A stretch of 64,000 bases of DNA from Acidimicrobium ferrooxidans DSM 10331 (GTDB lineage Bacteria > Actinomycetota > Acidimicrobiia > Acidimicrobiales > Acidimicrobiaceae), in NCBI RefSeq assembly GCF_000023265.1, contig NC_013124.1:496001-560000 (forward strand), given 5' to 3'. Shown piece after piece: positions 8,505-18,060 of the stretch (position 1 is the stretch's first letter; the number at the start of each line of letters is the position of its first letter). The notes beneath the pieces are model-generated. The model had not been told where the DNA came from and did no database searches. It saw nothing but the letters and a program-made list of their open reading frames with translations. The position numbers were made by a program, and so were the translations under genes.

Positions 8505-9647
8505 ATGGCGGTCTACCTCGACCACGCCGCGACCACGCGGATCGCGCCCGAGGTCAGGGCGCTCATGGTTGAGCTGCTCCGCGTCGAGGGCAACCCTGCG
8601 GCCGCACACGCCTGCGGGAGGGCCGCGAAGGCCATTCTCGAGCGGGCACGGGTCGAGGCGGCCGACGCGCTCGGCGTCTCGTCTCGTGAGGTCGTCTTCA
8701 CGGGTTCGGCGACCGAGGCGCTCGACATCGGGATCGGCGATCTCGACCTCGCGCCCGACGTCGTCGTGGCCACGAGTCCGATCGAGCACCCCGCCGTGCT
8801 CGATGCGCTCGCGGGGCGGCCCATCGTCGAGCTTCCCCTCGACGGCGAGGGGCGAGTGGCCATCGGGTCGGCGCGCGAGATCCTCCGCGACCTCGGCCCA
8901 CGGCTCGGAGCGCTCGTCGTGACCGGGGCTGCGAGCGAGACCGGCGTCATTCAGCCTGTCGGTCGGCTCGCCCACATCGCACGCAGCGTCGCTGCGAAGG
9001 CGGTCGTCGTGAGCGACCTCGTGGCGCTCGCACCGCTCGGGCTCGACGCGGGCTCTCCGGCTCGTCGGATGCTGGAGGTCGTCGACGTCGCGGTGGTCGC
9101 GCCGCACAAGCTCGGCGGTCCGACGGGGGTCGGAGTCCTCGTGGTGCGGGAGGGAACGCCGCTCGCGCCGCGGCGTCGCTACGTGGGCCAGGAGCGCGGC
9201 CTGCGCGGTGGGACACAAGCGGTGTGGCTGGCGGGGGGTGCGGCACGCGCCCTCAGCCTTGCGGCTGCCCAGGGCGCGTCACGGCGCGAGGCCATCGTCG
9301 CGCGACGTGAACGGCTCGAGCAAGCGCTCGTGGAGGCGGTTCCCGCTGCCAAGGTGGCAGGCGCGGGTGCTGCGCGTGTCGGGATCAGCCTGGTGGCCGT
9401 CCCTGGGGCTCGCTCGGAGGAACTCGCGGTGCTCCTCGACACCGAAGGCGTGTGCGTGTCGGTGGGGGCGGCCTGTCGAGCGGGTGCTCCCGAGCCATCC
9501 CCCTCGCTGCTGGCGATGGGGTGGGACGAGCCCGAGGCGCGATCGGTCGTACGGCTGAGCGTCGCGCCGGAGACGACCGACGACGACGTCGTCGCGGCGG
9601 CGATGGCGCTCGCGCGTATCGCGGAGCTCCTCGGGGCCGCCGGGTGA
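8505..9647 (+). CDS. Cysteine desulfurase, NifS/IscS class
   Basis: This PLP enzyme removes sulfur from cysteine for Fe-S cluster, thiamine or tRNA modification pathways. The 380-residue protein opens with YLDHAATTRIAP. The PLP lysine is in PHKLGGPTG (about K202), and the catalytic Cys is in SVGAACRAG (about C324), where the Ala before Cys replaces the usual Ser. The start at ATG 8505 is set by the -10 box just upstream and by the family N-terminus; an in-frame start 24 nt earlier would add unrelated residues. A membrane protein gene starts in its stop codon. It lies far from sufB in this window. Confidence 0.9.
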   Translation: MAVYLDHAATTRIAPEVRALMVELLRVEGNPAAAHACGRAAKAILERARVEAADALGVSSREVVFTGSATEALDIGIGDLDLAPDVVVATSPIEHPAVLDALAGRPIVELPLDGEGRVAIGSAREILRDLGPRLGALVVTGAASETGVIQPVGRLAHIARSVAAKAVVVSDLVALAPLGLDAGSPARRMLEVVDVAVVAPHKLGGPTGVGVLVVREGTPLAPRRRYVGQERGLRGGTQAVWLAGGAARALSLAAAQGASRREAIVARRERLEQALVEAVPAAKVAGAGAARVGISLVAVPGARSEELAVLLDTEGVCVSVGAACRAGAPEPSPSLLAMGWDEPEARSVVRLSVAPETTDDDVVAAAMALARIAELLGAAG

Positions 9648-10117
9648 TCGGTCTTCTGTCGGCCACGGGTCCGATCGCGACGGTGCTCATCCTTGCCCAT
9701 GTCGGCGTCGGGATCGTGGGCTATGGTACCAATGCGCTGGCCGGCTGGGACGCAAGCGAGGTCCTGCGCGGTCGGACGGAGGGGCGGCGGTTTCTCGACG
9801 GGAGCGTCGCGCCATCGCAGCTCGCCATGCTCTGGGTTCCGATCCTCGGGGCGCTGCTCGTGGCACTCGTCGATCCAGAGGCCCTTGGCACGGCGTGGTT
9901 CCTCGTCGCGTTCGGTGCGTGGTGTGTGAGTGTCGCGCTCGTGCTCGCGGTGGCGTGGCCGGCCCAGCGAGAACTCGGGCGCTTGCTCGCTGCGACGTCG
10001 GCCGTACCCGAGGCGCTGCGCAGACCAGCTCGACGGATGCTGCGTGCGCAGCAGCTCATCGTGGTCTGCTACGTCATCGCGTTCTGGTTGATGGTGCTGA
10101 AGCCAGGGAATCGGTAA
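9644..10117 (+). CDS. Small four-helix membrane protein, DUF2269-like
   Basis: The 157-residue protein has four strong hydrophobic stretches separated by short basic loops, one of them ending RRMLRAQQLIVVCYV. I do not recognise a catalytic motif. The length and spacing recall DUF2269-type integral membrane proteins, a family of unknown function, but this is a weak resemblance. GTG 9644 overlaps the stop of the desulfurase gene by 4 nt, so the two are almost certainly co-transcribed. Confidence 0.6.
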   Translation: MIGLLSATGPIATVLILAHVGVGIVGYGTNALAGWDASEVLRGRTEGRRFLDGSVAPSQLAMLWVPILGALLVALVDPEALGTAWFLVAFGAWCVSVALVLAVAWPAQRELGRLLAATSAVPEALRRPARRMLRAQQLIVVCYVIAFWLMVLKPGNR

Positions 10118-10999
10118 CGATCTGCGTCGTACGAGCGTGATCGATTGGGGTGGTGGCCTGGATCGCAAGGATGCCGATCATGGATCGGACTGATCGCCGG
10201 GTGCGCGATGCGACGGGCCTTCTCCCAGCCAGTGTGACGCCTGCTACCGGAGGAGAGAATTGACATGACGCCGAGCTCGCCCGTCGCGTCTCTGCCGCGC
10301 GGCGCCGACGAGGACGCCACCTTAAGGCAGGTCCGACGAACGTACCCTCGCTGGTGCTCGACCAGCGGCGCAGGTGTGTTGGCGTCGGCTGTGACCTCGG
10401 CGCGAGCGACGCGACTTTGGCAACTCGGGTGGGCCGGGAACGCATCGATCGACGTGAGCAAGCCCAGGAGCGCGCGCGTCCACGCGGCGACGCCGCCGAG
10501 GAGTGGCTGGCCGCATGAGCATCTGCTCCCACCGCGAATCGAGAGACCTGTGCCACACACATGGTCATAGCAGACAGGCGATGCTCTTGGCGACTCGCCA
10601 GAAGGTGTCGCAGCCGGCATCGGTCCCGGTTGGGGTCGCAAGAAGACAAGCCTGTCATGAGCCACATCCACGACACGCCCTCATCGGTGGACGTGCTTGC
10701 GATCAAGCCACCGCAGCGGGCCGGGATCACTGGCGGCATCGGTCCCCAGGCGGACAGGTCCCAGGCATTGCACCCCGACGGGGTCACTCGGTTCATGCGT
10801 CTCACCGGGAACCAGACGACGACATTGATCGATCCTGCCAGCAGGCCCGAGGCCAGCCAAGGACGATACGTACAGGTGGTTCAGTCCGCTCCCACGACAC
10901 TCTCGTGCCAACGTACTCGGCTGTGTGCGAGGGATGGGGCATCACGTCAGCAGGGAGGGAACTGTCGACTGCACCTCGGTCGAATGCAGGGACCGAGAA
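10118..10999 (+). other. Gene-poor stretch with a transposase remnant
   Basis: About 880 bp without an intact gene. Open frames here lack ribosome sites and show no family resemblance. The only recognisable content is a decayed IS3-type orfA at about 10310-10480. The rest may be old mobile-element debris. Confidence 0.5.
10310..10480 (+). pseudogene. Decayed orfA of an IS3-family element
   Basis: The nucleotide sequence can be aligned by eye with orfA of the IS3 copies at 25533-25862 and 56745-57074. Shared blocks include CTCGACCAGCGGCG, GGCAACT followed by GGGT, and GGAACGCATCGA, in the same order and spacing. In the intact gene these encode LDQRR, LGNW and QERID. Several indels break every reading frame, so nothing functional is left. 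It is the oldest-looking trace of this element in the window. Confidence 0.6.
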
Positions 11000-11030
11000 C
11001 ACCGCCCAGGCACGGTGTGCCTGGGCGGTG
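11000..11030 (-). terminator. Strong hairpin downstream of livJ
   Basis: A perfect 14-bp inverted repeat (CACCGCCCAGGCAC and its complement) with a 3-nt loop lies 20 bp past the livJ stop. There is no clear U-tract, so termination efficiency is a guess, but the stem is very stable. Confidence 0.65.
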
Positions 11031-11050
11031 TGGAGTGGGGGATCAGTGGT

Positions 11051-12340
11051 CTAGTACAGCCGTGCGAGGGTTGAGGCCGGCTCCAGATACACCGTCTTCA
11101 AGTTGCCGCTCGGGGTGAACTGCACCACCTCGAAGGAGGAGAAGACGTTGTGGTACTGGTTGAAGTTCTCGTTGCCACTCGCGCCCTCGTAGTTGATCTT
11201 CTTGCCCTCTTTGAGGAGTGTTGCGCAGCTGGTGTAGCTGTAGCACTTGATCCCAGGAGGGTTCGAGACCTTGGTGATGTAGGGCCGCCACACCGTGGGA
11301 TTGGACGAGTGGGCTGCATCCATGGCGAGTGCCGCGATAATCACCGCGTCGTACATTGCCGGGGAGGCCGGCAGGGGCTGGTTGGTGTGCCACACCGCCT
11401 CGTAGGCCGACAGGAAGGCCTTGTTCGACTGGGCGTATCCCGGAGGCGCCGCCATGCCGGTCAGCCATCGAGACGCATTGGAGAGTCCCATCGCCTGAGC
11501 CATCTGCAGTGACGCACCCGTGTCGCCCGTGATGTAGGGGATGTTGAGATGCCCCAGCTGTTTGACGTTGGCGAAGAAGGTGCTCGCTGTCTGCGGATCC
11601 ATGTGGAAGAACACGCATCCCGGCTGTGCACCTGAGAACATCTTGGCCACGACCGACAGGTAGGAGCTCTGGCCCGCCACGATCGTCTCGGAAGCGACGA
11701 TCTTGCCACCGAGCTTCTCGTACGCACGGGTCACTGGTCCAACCTCGGCTTGCGCGTTCGGCCCGGAGTCGTACACTTCTGCCGCCTGGGTGCAGTGCTT
11801 GGCCGTGTAGGCGTAGTAGGCCTCGCCCGACAGGAGCTCAGAGTCTGACGGGAACACTCGATAGACGTATGGGTAGCGCATGTAGTCGAGCTGCGTCGTG
11901 CCGCCTTCCATGAGATCGACCACGTGGTCAGGACCGAAGTCCCGGATCACGCCCTCGATCTCGAGCGAGGACGGTCCAAAGACCACGACCGGCTTCTTGA
12001 GCAGCAACGTCCGGAGCGCCGTGACTGCGTCCACAGGGTCCCCCGCAGTGTCCTCGAGCTGTGAGGTGATCTTCGCGCCGAGTACGCCGCCACCGTGGTT
12101 GACCGCGTAGATGCCCGCGAGCACGCCGTGGTCGAACCATTGTCCGACGAACGCCTCCTTGCCGCTCATCGGCAGAAGGATGCCGGCTTGAATCGGTCCG
12201 GTCAGCTTGCCAGAGGAGCTCGCCGAGCTGGCCGACGAGCTCGACCCGCATGCTGCGAGCGCCAGAGATCCGAGCGCAGCAAGCCCCGCCGCCATGCCAC
12301 GGGTCCGCCACCGGCGAGTCCCCTGTCGGTTCCGTTGCAT
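11051..12340 (-). CDS. livJ: Branched-chain amino acid type ABC transporter, substrate-binding lipoprotein
   Basis: The 429-residue protein has a lipoprotein signal: basic N-terminus, hydrophobic core and lipobox LALAAC with the Cys near residue 31, followed by a Ser/Ala-rich linker. The mature part fits the type I periplasmic-binding fold of LivJ/UrtA proteins (IQAGILLPMSGKEAFVGQ, later GEAYYAYTAKHC). It delivers a ligand to the LivHM channel; branched-chain amino acids, other amides or urea are all possible. A GGGGGAAGG ribosome site precedes ATG 12340. It is the last gene of the five-gene operon, 20 bp after livF, and the hairpin at 11000-11030 follows. Confidence 0.88.
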   Translation of the reverse strand: MQRNRQGTRRWRTRGMAAGLAALGSLALAACGSSSSASSASSSGKLTGPIQAGILLPMSGKEAFVGQWFDHGVLAGIYAVNHGGGVLGAKITSQLEDTAGDPVDAVTALRTLLLKKPVVVFGPSSLEIEGVIRDFGPDHVVDLMEGGTTQLDYMRYPYVYRVFPSDSELLSGEAYYAYTAKHCTQAAEVYDSGPNAQAEVGPVTRAYEKLGGKIVASETIVAGQSSYLSVVAKMFSGAQPGCVFFHMDPQTASTFFANVKQLGHLNIPYITGDTGASLQMAQAMGLSNASRWLTGMAAPPGYAQSNKAFLSAYEAVWHTNQPLPASPAMYDAVIIAALAMDAAHSSNPTVWRPYITKVSNPPGIKCYSYTSCATLLKEGKKINYEGASGNENFNQYHNVFSSFEVVQFTPSGNLKTVYLEPASTLARLY

Positions 12341-12360
12341 CTATCCTTCCCCCTTCGTTG

Positions 12361-13125
12361 TCACTCGTGATCTTGGGAATCACGATCCCAGGAAGAGGCG
12401 ACCGCCGCCTCCTCCGCCCCCCCCGATTGGCCGAGGAAGATTGCTGCCATGTCGAGCTTTGCGAGCTCTGCCGGCGCCCCGTCACGAAGATTGCGTCCGG
12501 CGACGAGGATGTAGACCCAGTCCGCAGAGGCAAGCGCCCGCTCGACGTTCTGCTCCACGACGACCACGGTCGTCCCGAGGGCGGCCACCTGGGCGATCTG
12601 CGACCAGACAACGTCCACGTTCGCCGGTGAGAGACCGGCAGTGGGCTCGTCCAGGAGCACCACCTTCGGGTTGCTCATGAGCGCACGGCCCATGCCGAGC
12701 ATGTTGCGCTGGCCACCGGACAGCAGACCCGCCTTGCGCTTGCGGGCCAGCGCCAAGGCGGGGAAGATCTCGAAGACCAGCTCCTTGCGGGCGTCGAGCG
12801 AACCTCGCTCGACGAATCCTCCGAGCTCGAGGTTTTCCTCGACGCTCATCGAGGCAAAGACGTTGTCCACCTGAGGGACATACGCCATGCCAGCTCGGGC
12901 AGCGTGATGGGCACTGAGATCCGTGATGTCGGTTTCGTCGAGATACACCTTGCCGGCCATGCGCGGAATCAGTCCGAAGGTGGCCTTCAGCGCCGTCGAC
13001 TTGCCTGCCCCGTTGGGGCCGATCAGGGTGACGACCTGGGAGACCGACGCGTGGAAGCTAATCCCGTCGACGATCGGCGCCTTGCCGTAGCCAGCGGTAA
13101 GTCCCTCAACGCGCAGCACGTGCAT
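12361..13125 (-). CDS. livF: Branched-chain amino acid type ABC transporter, ATP-binding protein LivF
   Basis: The 254-residue ATPase has Walker A GPNGAGKST near residue 37, the signature LLSGGQRNMLGMGRAL near 135 and Walker B VVLLDEPTAGLSP just after it. LivF-type members lack the extra C-terminal segment of LivG. Together with LivG it powers the LivHM permease. The start ATG 13125 is preceded by GGGAGGAG and overlaps the end of livG by 20 nt. Confidence 0.92.
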   Translation of the reverse strand: MHVLRVEGLTAGYGKAPIVDGISFHASVSQVVTLIGPNGAGKSTALKATFGLIPRMAGKVYLDETDITDLSAHHAARAGMAYVPQVDNVFASMSVEENLELGGFVERGSLDARKELVFEIFPALALARKRKAGLLSGGQRNMLGMGRALMSNPKVVLLDEPTAGLSPANVDVVWSQIAQVAALGTTVVVVEQNVERALASADWVYILVAGRNLRDGAPAELAKLDMAAIFLGQSGGAEEAAVASSWDRDSQDHE

Positions 13126-13903
13126 CGCTGGCTCCTCCCGTCAAGTACGCATTCACGACGGCCTCGTTCTCGCGCAGCTCGGCCATGGTCCCGGTTGCGA
13201 GTGCGCAGCCAGCTGCCATCACCACGACGTGGTCGGTGATCCGCTCAACCACATCGAGGTTGTGTTCGACGATGAGAAAGGTCACGCCCAGCGAAGAGCG
13301 GATCTCGTTGATGTGTTCGCAGATGCGGTCGACCAGCGCGGGGTTGATCCCCGCCATGGGCTCATCCAAGATCAGCATCTTCGGCTCGGCCATGACGGCA
13401 CGAGCCAGCTCGAGCAGACGCTTCTGGCCACCAGAGAGGCTGCCAGCGTACTCATCGCGCATGTGCTCCAACCCGAAGGCCGCGAGGATCCCTCGGGCGC
13501 GTGCAACCAGCTCCAGCTCCTGCTGTCGATAGCGCCGAGGTGCGAAGAGCGCGGTCATGAGACCCTCGCCCACCTGACGGAGCGGGGACACCATGAGGTT
13601 TTCCATCACGGTCATCGCCGGATACTCCCGTGAGATCTGGAAGGTTCGGATGAGACCGAGCTCGGCAACCTTGTGGGGCGCGAGTCCAGTGATGTCGTGC
13701 CCGTCGAAGTTGATCGTGCCGGCGTCGGGGCGCAGCGCTCCTGCGATGAGGTTGACCATCGTCGACTTGCCTGCCCCGTTCGGGCCGATCAAGCCGGTGA
13801 TCGATCCGTCCGCAACGGTGAAGCTGCAGCCATCGACCGCATGGACACCCCCAAAGGCGCGGACCACACCGTCGACCACCAGGATCGGGTCAGTCGTCGA
13901 CAT
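13106..13903 (-). CDS. livG: Branched-chain amino acid type ABC transporter, ATP-binding protein LivG
   Basis: The 265-residue ATPase has Walker A GPNGAGKSTMVN, signature LSGGQKRLLELARA and Walker B MLILDEPMAGINP. The longer loop with RTFQISREYPAMTVMENL is typical of LivG. ATG 13903 is chosen because GGAGG sits 7 nt upstream; a GTG at 13912 lies inside that ribosome site. The gene overlaps the end of livM by 14 nt and the start of livF by 20 nt. Confidence 0.92.
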   Translation of the reverse strand: MSTTDPILVVDGVVRAFGGVHAVDGCSFTVADGSITGLIGPNGAGKSTMVNLIAGALRPDAGTINFDGHDITGLAPHKVAELGLIRTFQISREYPAMTVMENLMVSPLRQVGEGLMTALFAPRRYRQQELELVARARGILAAFGLEHMRDEYAGSLSGGQKRLLELARAVMAEPKMLILDEPMAGINPALVDRICEHINEIRSSLGVTFLIVEHNLDVVERITDHVVVMAAGCALATGTMAELRENEAVVNAYLTGGASDARAAR

Positions 13904-14909
13904 CGACGGCACCTCCAGCCACGGGAATCGGATCGGGCAGACCTACGAGCTTGACTGGCTCCGGGAAGCGCGCTTTGCGCTCTGGGACAACGCCTTGCGG
14001 ACGGAACCACAAGACGAGGATGACGAGTGCACCGATGCACATGTTGCGGATCTCTGGGATCAGGTTCGGCATCGAGGAGATCGCTGGCAAGAATCGAGTG
14101 GCCTCATTGAAGAGCACCGCAACCAGGAACGATCCCACGACCGCACCAGTGTTGTTGCCACGACCTCCAACGATCAGGGCGGCCCAGATGACGAAGGTCT
14201 CACTCGTGCCCCAGCCTGCCGGGGCCAGCGCCGTCACGTACCAGATGGTGAGGACGCCCCCGATCCCGACGAAGACGCACCCCAGCACCATCGCGATCAT
14301 GCGCACTCGGTAGGTGTGCTTGCCGAAGGCCTCGGCTACGTCGAGGTCCTCGCGGATGGCCCGCATCGTGCGACCGAGCGGCGATCGATAGAGGCGATTG
14401 GCAAGCAGCCAGCAGATAGCCATGACCACAGCCGAGAAGGCGAGAAAGACCAGGGAATAGGAGTTCGGTCCGAGCTGGAGCACGCCGTTGAAGGGTTGCG
14501 GCACCCCGACCAGTCCCTCGAACCCATCAAAGATCTTGGTGTTGTTCCCAACGAGCCCATAGATGATCGAGCCGGCGGCGAGCGTGACGATTGCGAGGTA
14601 GTCGCTGCGCAGCCGCCGGAGCGCCACAAGCCCGATCAGGTAGCCAAGCAATCCCGCTGACGCCGCCCCGATCAGCATCGAGATTGGCCATGGGAGCCCA
14701 AGGCCAAGGATGTAGTAGATCCCCGAGCTCGGCACCTCGTGGGTCAGCGACGCGACCCCCGCCATGTAACCGCCGATCGCCATGAAGGTGATGACGGTGA
14801 AGTTCAGGATCCCTGCGTAGCCGAACTGAATGTTCAAGCCGAGCGCGAAGATGTTGTAGATACAGAAGTACACCCCGAGAGTGGCCGCATACCCCACGAT
14901 GACGCCCAT
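13890..14909 (-). CDS. livM: Branched-chain amino acid type ABC transporter, permease LivM
   Basis: The 339-residue membrane protein has about eight to ten hydrophobic segments. It also has the permease loop REDLDVAEAFGKHTYRVR, in which the EA(x)3G coupling motif contacts the ATPase subunits, and a later VGGRGNNTGAVVGSF typical of LivM. AGGAGG lies 6 nt before ATG 14909. It follows livH by 10 bp. Confidence 0.92.
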   Translation of the reverse strand: MGVIVGYAATLGVYFCIYNIFALGLNIQFGYAGILNFTVITFMAIGGYMAGVASLTHEVPSSGIYYILGLGLPWPISMLIGAASAGLLGYLIGLVALRRLRSDYLAIVTLAAGSIIYGLVGNNTKIFDGFEGLVGVPQPFNGVLQLGPNSYSLVFLAFSAVVMAICWLLANRLYRSPLGRTMRAIREDLDVAEAFGKHTYRVRMIAMVLGCVFVGIGGVLTIWYVTALAPAGWGTSETFVIWAALIVGGRGNNTGAVVGSFLVAVLFNEATRFLPAISSMPNLIPEIRNMCIGALVILVLWFRPQGVVPERKARFPEPVKLVGLPDPIPVAGGAVDVDD

Positions 14910-14919
14910 GATGTGCCTC

Positions 14920-15795
14920 CTAAGCCTTTCCAGCGGTCGCGAAGATCCCCTGCGGCCGAATGAGCAGTGTCAAGACCAGCACCAAGAAGGCGACGTCCAG
15001 GCTGTAGGCAGCAGAGATCACGAGCGTCGAGAGGCTGATGGCGAGCCCGATCACGAGTGCGCCCACCATGGCGCCGTAGATCTTGCCGATACCGCCGAGG
15101 ATGACCGCGGCGAAGATCACGAACAGGAAGGTGTTGCCGGTGAAGGCTTGAAACTCGACCGTGTTGAGTGCGAGCGTGATGCCCCCCAGTCCTGCGAGCG
15201 CACCACTCAGGAACCATGTCCAGCGTGTGGTGCGGCGCGTGTCAATGCCGCTCGCGGCGGCGAGCGGCGCGTTGTCCGACATCGCCCGCATCGCCATGCC
15301 GAGTCGCGTGCGCGTCAGCAGCAGGTGGACCCCGACCATCACCACGGCGGCGACGATGACGACCCCGATCTGGGCGGCGGTCAAGCTGAAAGGACCGAGG
15401 TGCAGGGGATTGCCTGCTGCGATGGGGTAGCGATCGAACCCAACCCCCCAGATTGCCTGCACCAGGTTCAGTAGGATGAGCGAGAGGCCGAACGTCACGA
15501 TCAAGAGGAAGAAGCCACTCGTGCCTCGACGGACGAAAGGCTCGAGCACGGCGACATCGACCGCCACAGCCGCAAGCCCACTGGCGATCACCCCGACCAA
15601 GCCGCCGAGCCAGAAGGGCAAGTGCAGGCCGACCGACGCAGTGTAGGTCACGAACATTCCCACTGCGAGATAGGCTCCGTAGGCAAAGTTGACGTAGTTC
15701 GTGACTCCGAACTGCAAGCTGAGGCCTACCGCAGCGAGCGCCAGCACCGCCGAAGTCACGATCCCAAAGCCCAGGGTCAGTAAGAACAGGCTCAT
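14920..15795 (-). CDS. livH: Branched-chain amino acid type ABC transporter, permease LivH
   Basis: The 291-residue membrane protein is the partner permease of LivM. It shows LSLQFGVTNYVNFAYGAY in the second helix, the coupling loop MAMRAMSDNAPLAAASGID, and the LivH tail GGIGKIYGAMVGALVIGL. GGGGGGAG precedes ATG 15795. As the first gene of the liv operon it should carry the promoter upstream of 15795, but I see no obvious -10/-35 pair. Confidence 0.92.
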   Translation of the reverse strand: MSLFLLTLGFGIVTSAVLALAAVGLSLQFGVTNYVNFAYGAYLAVGMFVTYTASVGLHLPFWLGGLVGVIASGLAAVAVDVAVLEPFVRRGTSGFFLLIVTFGLSLILLNLVQAIWGVGFDRYPIAAGNPLHLGPFSLTAAQIGVVIVAAVVMVGVHLLLTRTRLGMAMRAMSDNAPLAAASGIDTRRTTRWTWFLSGALAGLGGITLALNTVEFQAFTGNTFLFVIFAAVILGGIGKIYGAMVGALVIGLAISLSTLVISAAYSLDVAFLVLVLTLLIRPQGIFATAGKA

Positions 15796-17385
15796 TCTCC
15801 CCCCTCTCGTTGGCCTCTCGTCTTAGTGCCGCTTGCACCGCGTGCGGGAGTTTGGCCACCAAGATGCAGTTTCGTGCGAATCGTGCACTTTGGCTCGTTT
15901 CGCTCACCGCGCCTCACCCCTGGGAGCTCGCGGGTCCACGCAGCGACCGTGTCCGTGCCGTGGCGACGCGTGCTGGGGGAGGGACATGAACAGTGCATGC
16001 TGACTCGCCCCTGGTGACGGCCCGCCAAGTGCCGGCGAGGCGCCCCACCGGACCGGACAATTCCATCGCGTCGCTTCGGCCCAGGTCCTCGATCGGCACC
16101 GCACGATCAGGAGGTCGTTCGCGAGCGCGACGTGAACGAGCCGGTGCTTGCCAGCCGGACCACCCTCTGTTGCAGTCGTACGTGAGGCCACGTCGCTGGT
16201 CGTGTCGCTGCACGGAGAGGGTGGTTGACGATTGAGACCCCGGCCACCATGACGCCCGAGCGCATGCCAAGTCGGCACGGGACCAGAGCCATACCCGATA
16301 TGCCCGGACCAAGGGTTCTCGAGCGAACCCGAAGGACGAGATGCTGCTCTGCATTCGTGGGCTCGGGCAGGCCAGCGATCGGGGCGTCAAGTCGTTGGCC
16401 GATGCTGTTCAGCACCCCTGTACTCGGGCCTTTGCCGAGCGTGACAGCCTCTCGAAGCGAGGGGGAGAGCTTCGGTCCGCCAAACGGGTCGCGGGTCCTT
16501 CCGCGTCAGCGAGTGGCGTTGCCGCGTGAGCGTGGTCAAGACGGCGCGCGGTCGTGCCCGCTAGGGTCCTCGTCGCTCTGTGCAGCCGGAGGTCGCGCGT
16601 CTCGAGTGCTGCCCTGTTGGGTGAGGCCGACCGCATCAAGGCTCGCAAGGCCACCGCGTTGCAGAAGACGTCGCCGTAGACCTGGAGCGACCGATCGTCG
16701 CCGACGCTGGCGATCACGAGGCATGAGGTGGCCCCGACGCGTGCGGTCGTCGTGCGCCGAGGAGCACACAGCGCGTCGTCTCCGGGGCCACGGTCGTCTT
16801 GGGGAAGCGAGACGGCAGCTCGACACTGCGCCGATGTCGAGCGCGCGGAAGAAGGTACGGTAACGTGTTCGCGCTCTTCGGGTGTTGTGTCGACCAGCAA
16901 CGCCCATCGTCGGCATGAGGTTGAGCCGCGGACCTACCACTCAGCGAACCGCGGCCGTGATCGCCGAGATCGGGCCTGCGCGAGGGCGGACAGCGACTTG
17001 CGATGGACCGGTGCGTTGCCCAGGGGGGAGTGGCCGAGGATCGGCGTGCGACGGTGTCCGATCCCATCCCAAAGCCTGCCACCGGCCGAGCAGGAGAGGG
17101 CCGTCCGGAGCTGCGGGCCGAGGTGATTGGTCTTCCCCGCAGACCGAAGCATGCAGGGCCAGCATCGTGCCCTGCCTGAAGTCGGTCTGCACTGGCTGAG
17201 AGACCTGGTGAGCTGCGACGACCGAACCCGGGAGAGCCTCGTCTTGCCGGTTCCGCTCGTCGCTCGCCATGGGCTCGTCGCTCGTGCGATTACGTGGATG
17301 AGGTTGGTGGCGATGGTGATGCAACCTCGTGTTTCGGTTGGGACTCGAGTCCAACCGACCCTGACGTGGCGAGCCGGTGCGGGTG
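15796..17385. other. 1.6-kb gene-free stretch
   Basis: This long gap lies between the liv operon promoter side and the 3' end of the response regulator gene. Open frames on both strands are short, overlapping and unlike any family I know, and none has a convincing ribosome site. It contains a near-perfect palindrome around 17336-17356 (GGTTGG-G-ACTCGAGT-CCAACC). Decayed mobile DNA or a long regulatory region are both possible. Confidence 0.45.
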
Positions 17386-18060
17386 CTAACGAGGCCATCG
17401 GTAGCGATGCTCAGGTCGCCCGATTCCGTAGCGGAGCACGAGCTCGATCCGTCCCATGCGCGCGAGGTGTGAGAGGTAGCGTTGCGCGGTGGCCCGAGAG
17501 ACTCCGGAGCGGGCTGCGACTTCCTCGGCCGAGAGCTCCTCCGTCGCGCCGCGCAGCGTCTCGACGATGACCCCGAGCGTCTCACGCGATTGCCCCTTGG
17601 GCAGCGAACGTTCGACGCTCGTTCGCAGCGTGGTATAGATCTCGTCCACCTTGTCCTGACTGGCCTCCTCAAGGGCGTCGAGCTTCTTCCGCATGGCGGC
17701 ATAAGCCTCGAGGCGCTCCATCAGGATCGAGGGTGCGAAGGGCTTCACCAGGTAGTAGAGGGCTCCTGAGCGCACAGACTCGGCGACACTCGCAACATCT
17801 CGTGCGGCGGTAATCACCATGACGTCGATGGGTCGCCCTGCGATGCGCCCGAGTGCCTTGAGCACTTCGAGCCCCGAGACATCGGGGAGATAGAGATCGA
17901 GCAACACGAGGTCTGGATGGTGCTCCTCGGCGGCAGCCAGCGCGTGCGCTCCGGTGTGGGACTCTGCCACGACCTCGAAGCCCGATACACGCTCGACAAA
18001 GGCCCTGTGCAGCGCGGCGACCCGGAAGTCGTCGTCCACCACGAGGATTCGATACCTCAT
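17386..18060 (-). CDS. CitB/DcuR-family response regulator
   Basis: The 224-residue protein has an N-terminal receiver domain with the acidic pocket VVDDDF (residues 7-12), phospho-acceptor D55 in LVLLDLYLPD and the conserved Lys in VKPFAPS. The C-terminal part (about 165-224) is a winged helix with SAEEVAARSGVSRATAQRYL, the layout of CitB/DcuR regulators that respond to carboxylates. Its ATG overlaps the original kinase stop (ATGA), so it was made by translational coupling with the kinase. An IS3 element now sits inside the kinase gene in the opposite direction, so normal read-through transcription is probably lost. The target genes are unknown; the liv operon is the nearest candidate. Confidence 0.88.
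   Translation of the reverse strand: MRYRILVVDDDFRVAALHRAFVERVSGFEVVAESHTGAHALAAAEEHHPDLVLLDLYLPDVSGLEVLKALGRIAGRPIDVMVITAARDVASVAESVRSGALYYLVKPFAPSILMERLEAYAAMRKKLDALEEASQDKVDEIYTTLRTSVERSLPKGQSRETLGVIVETLRGATEELSAEEVAARSGVSRATAQRYLSHLARMGRIELVLRYGIGRPEHRYRWPR

Noticed and set aside
10503-11054. Several overlapping frames of 180-190 codons in the gap before livJ
   Set aside because: They conflict with one another, carry no ribosome sites or motifs and run through the livJ terminator hairpin.
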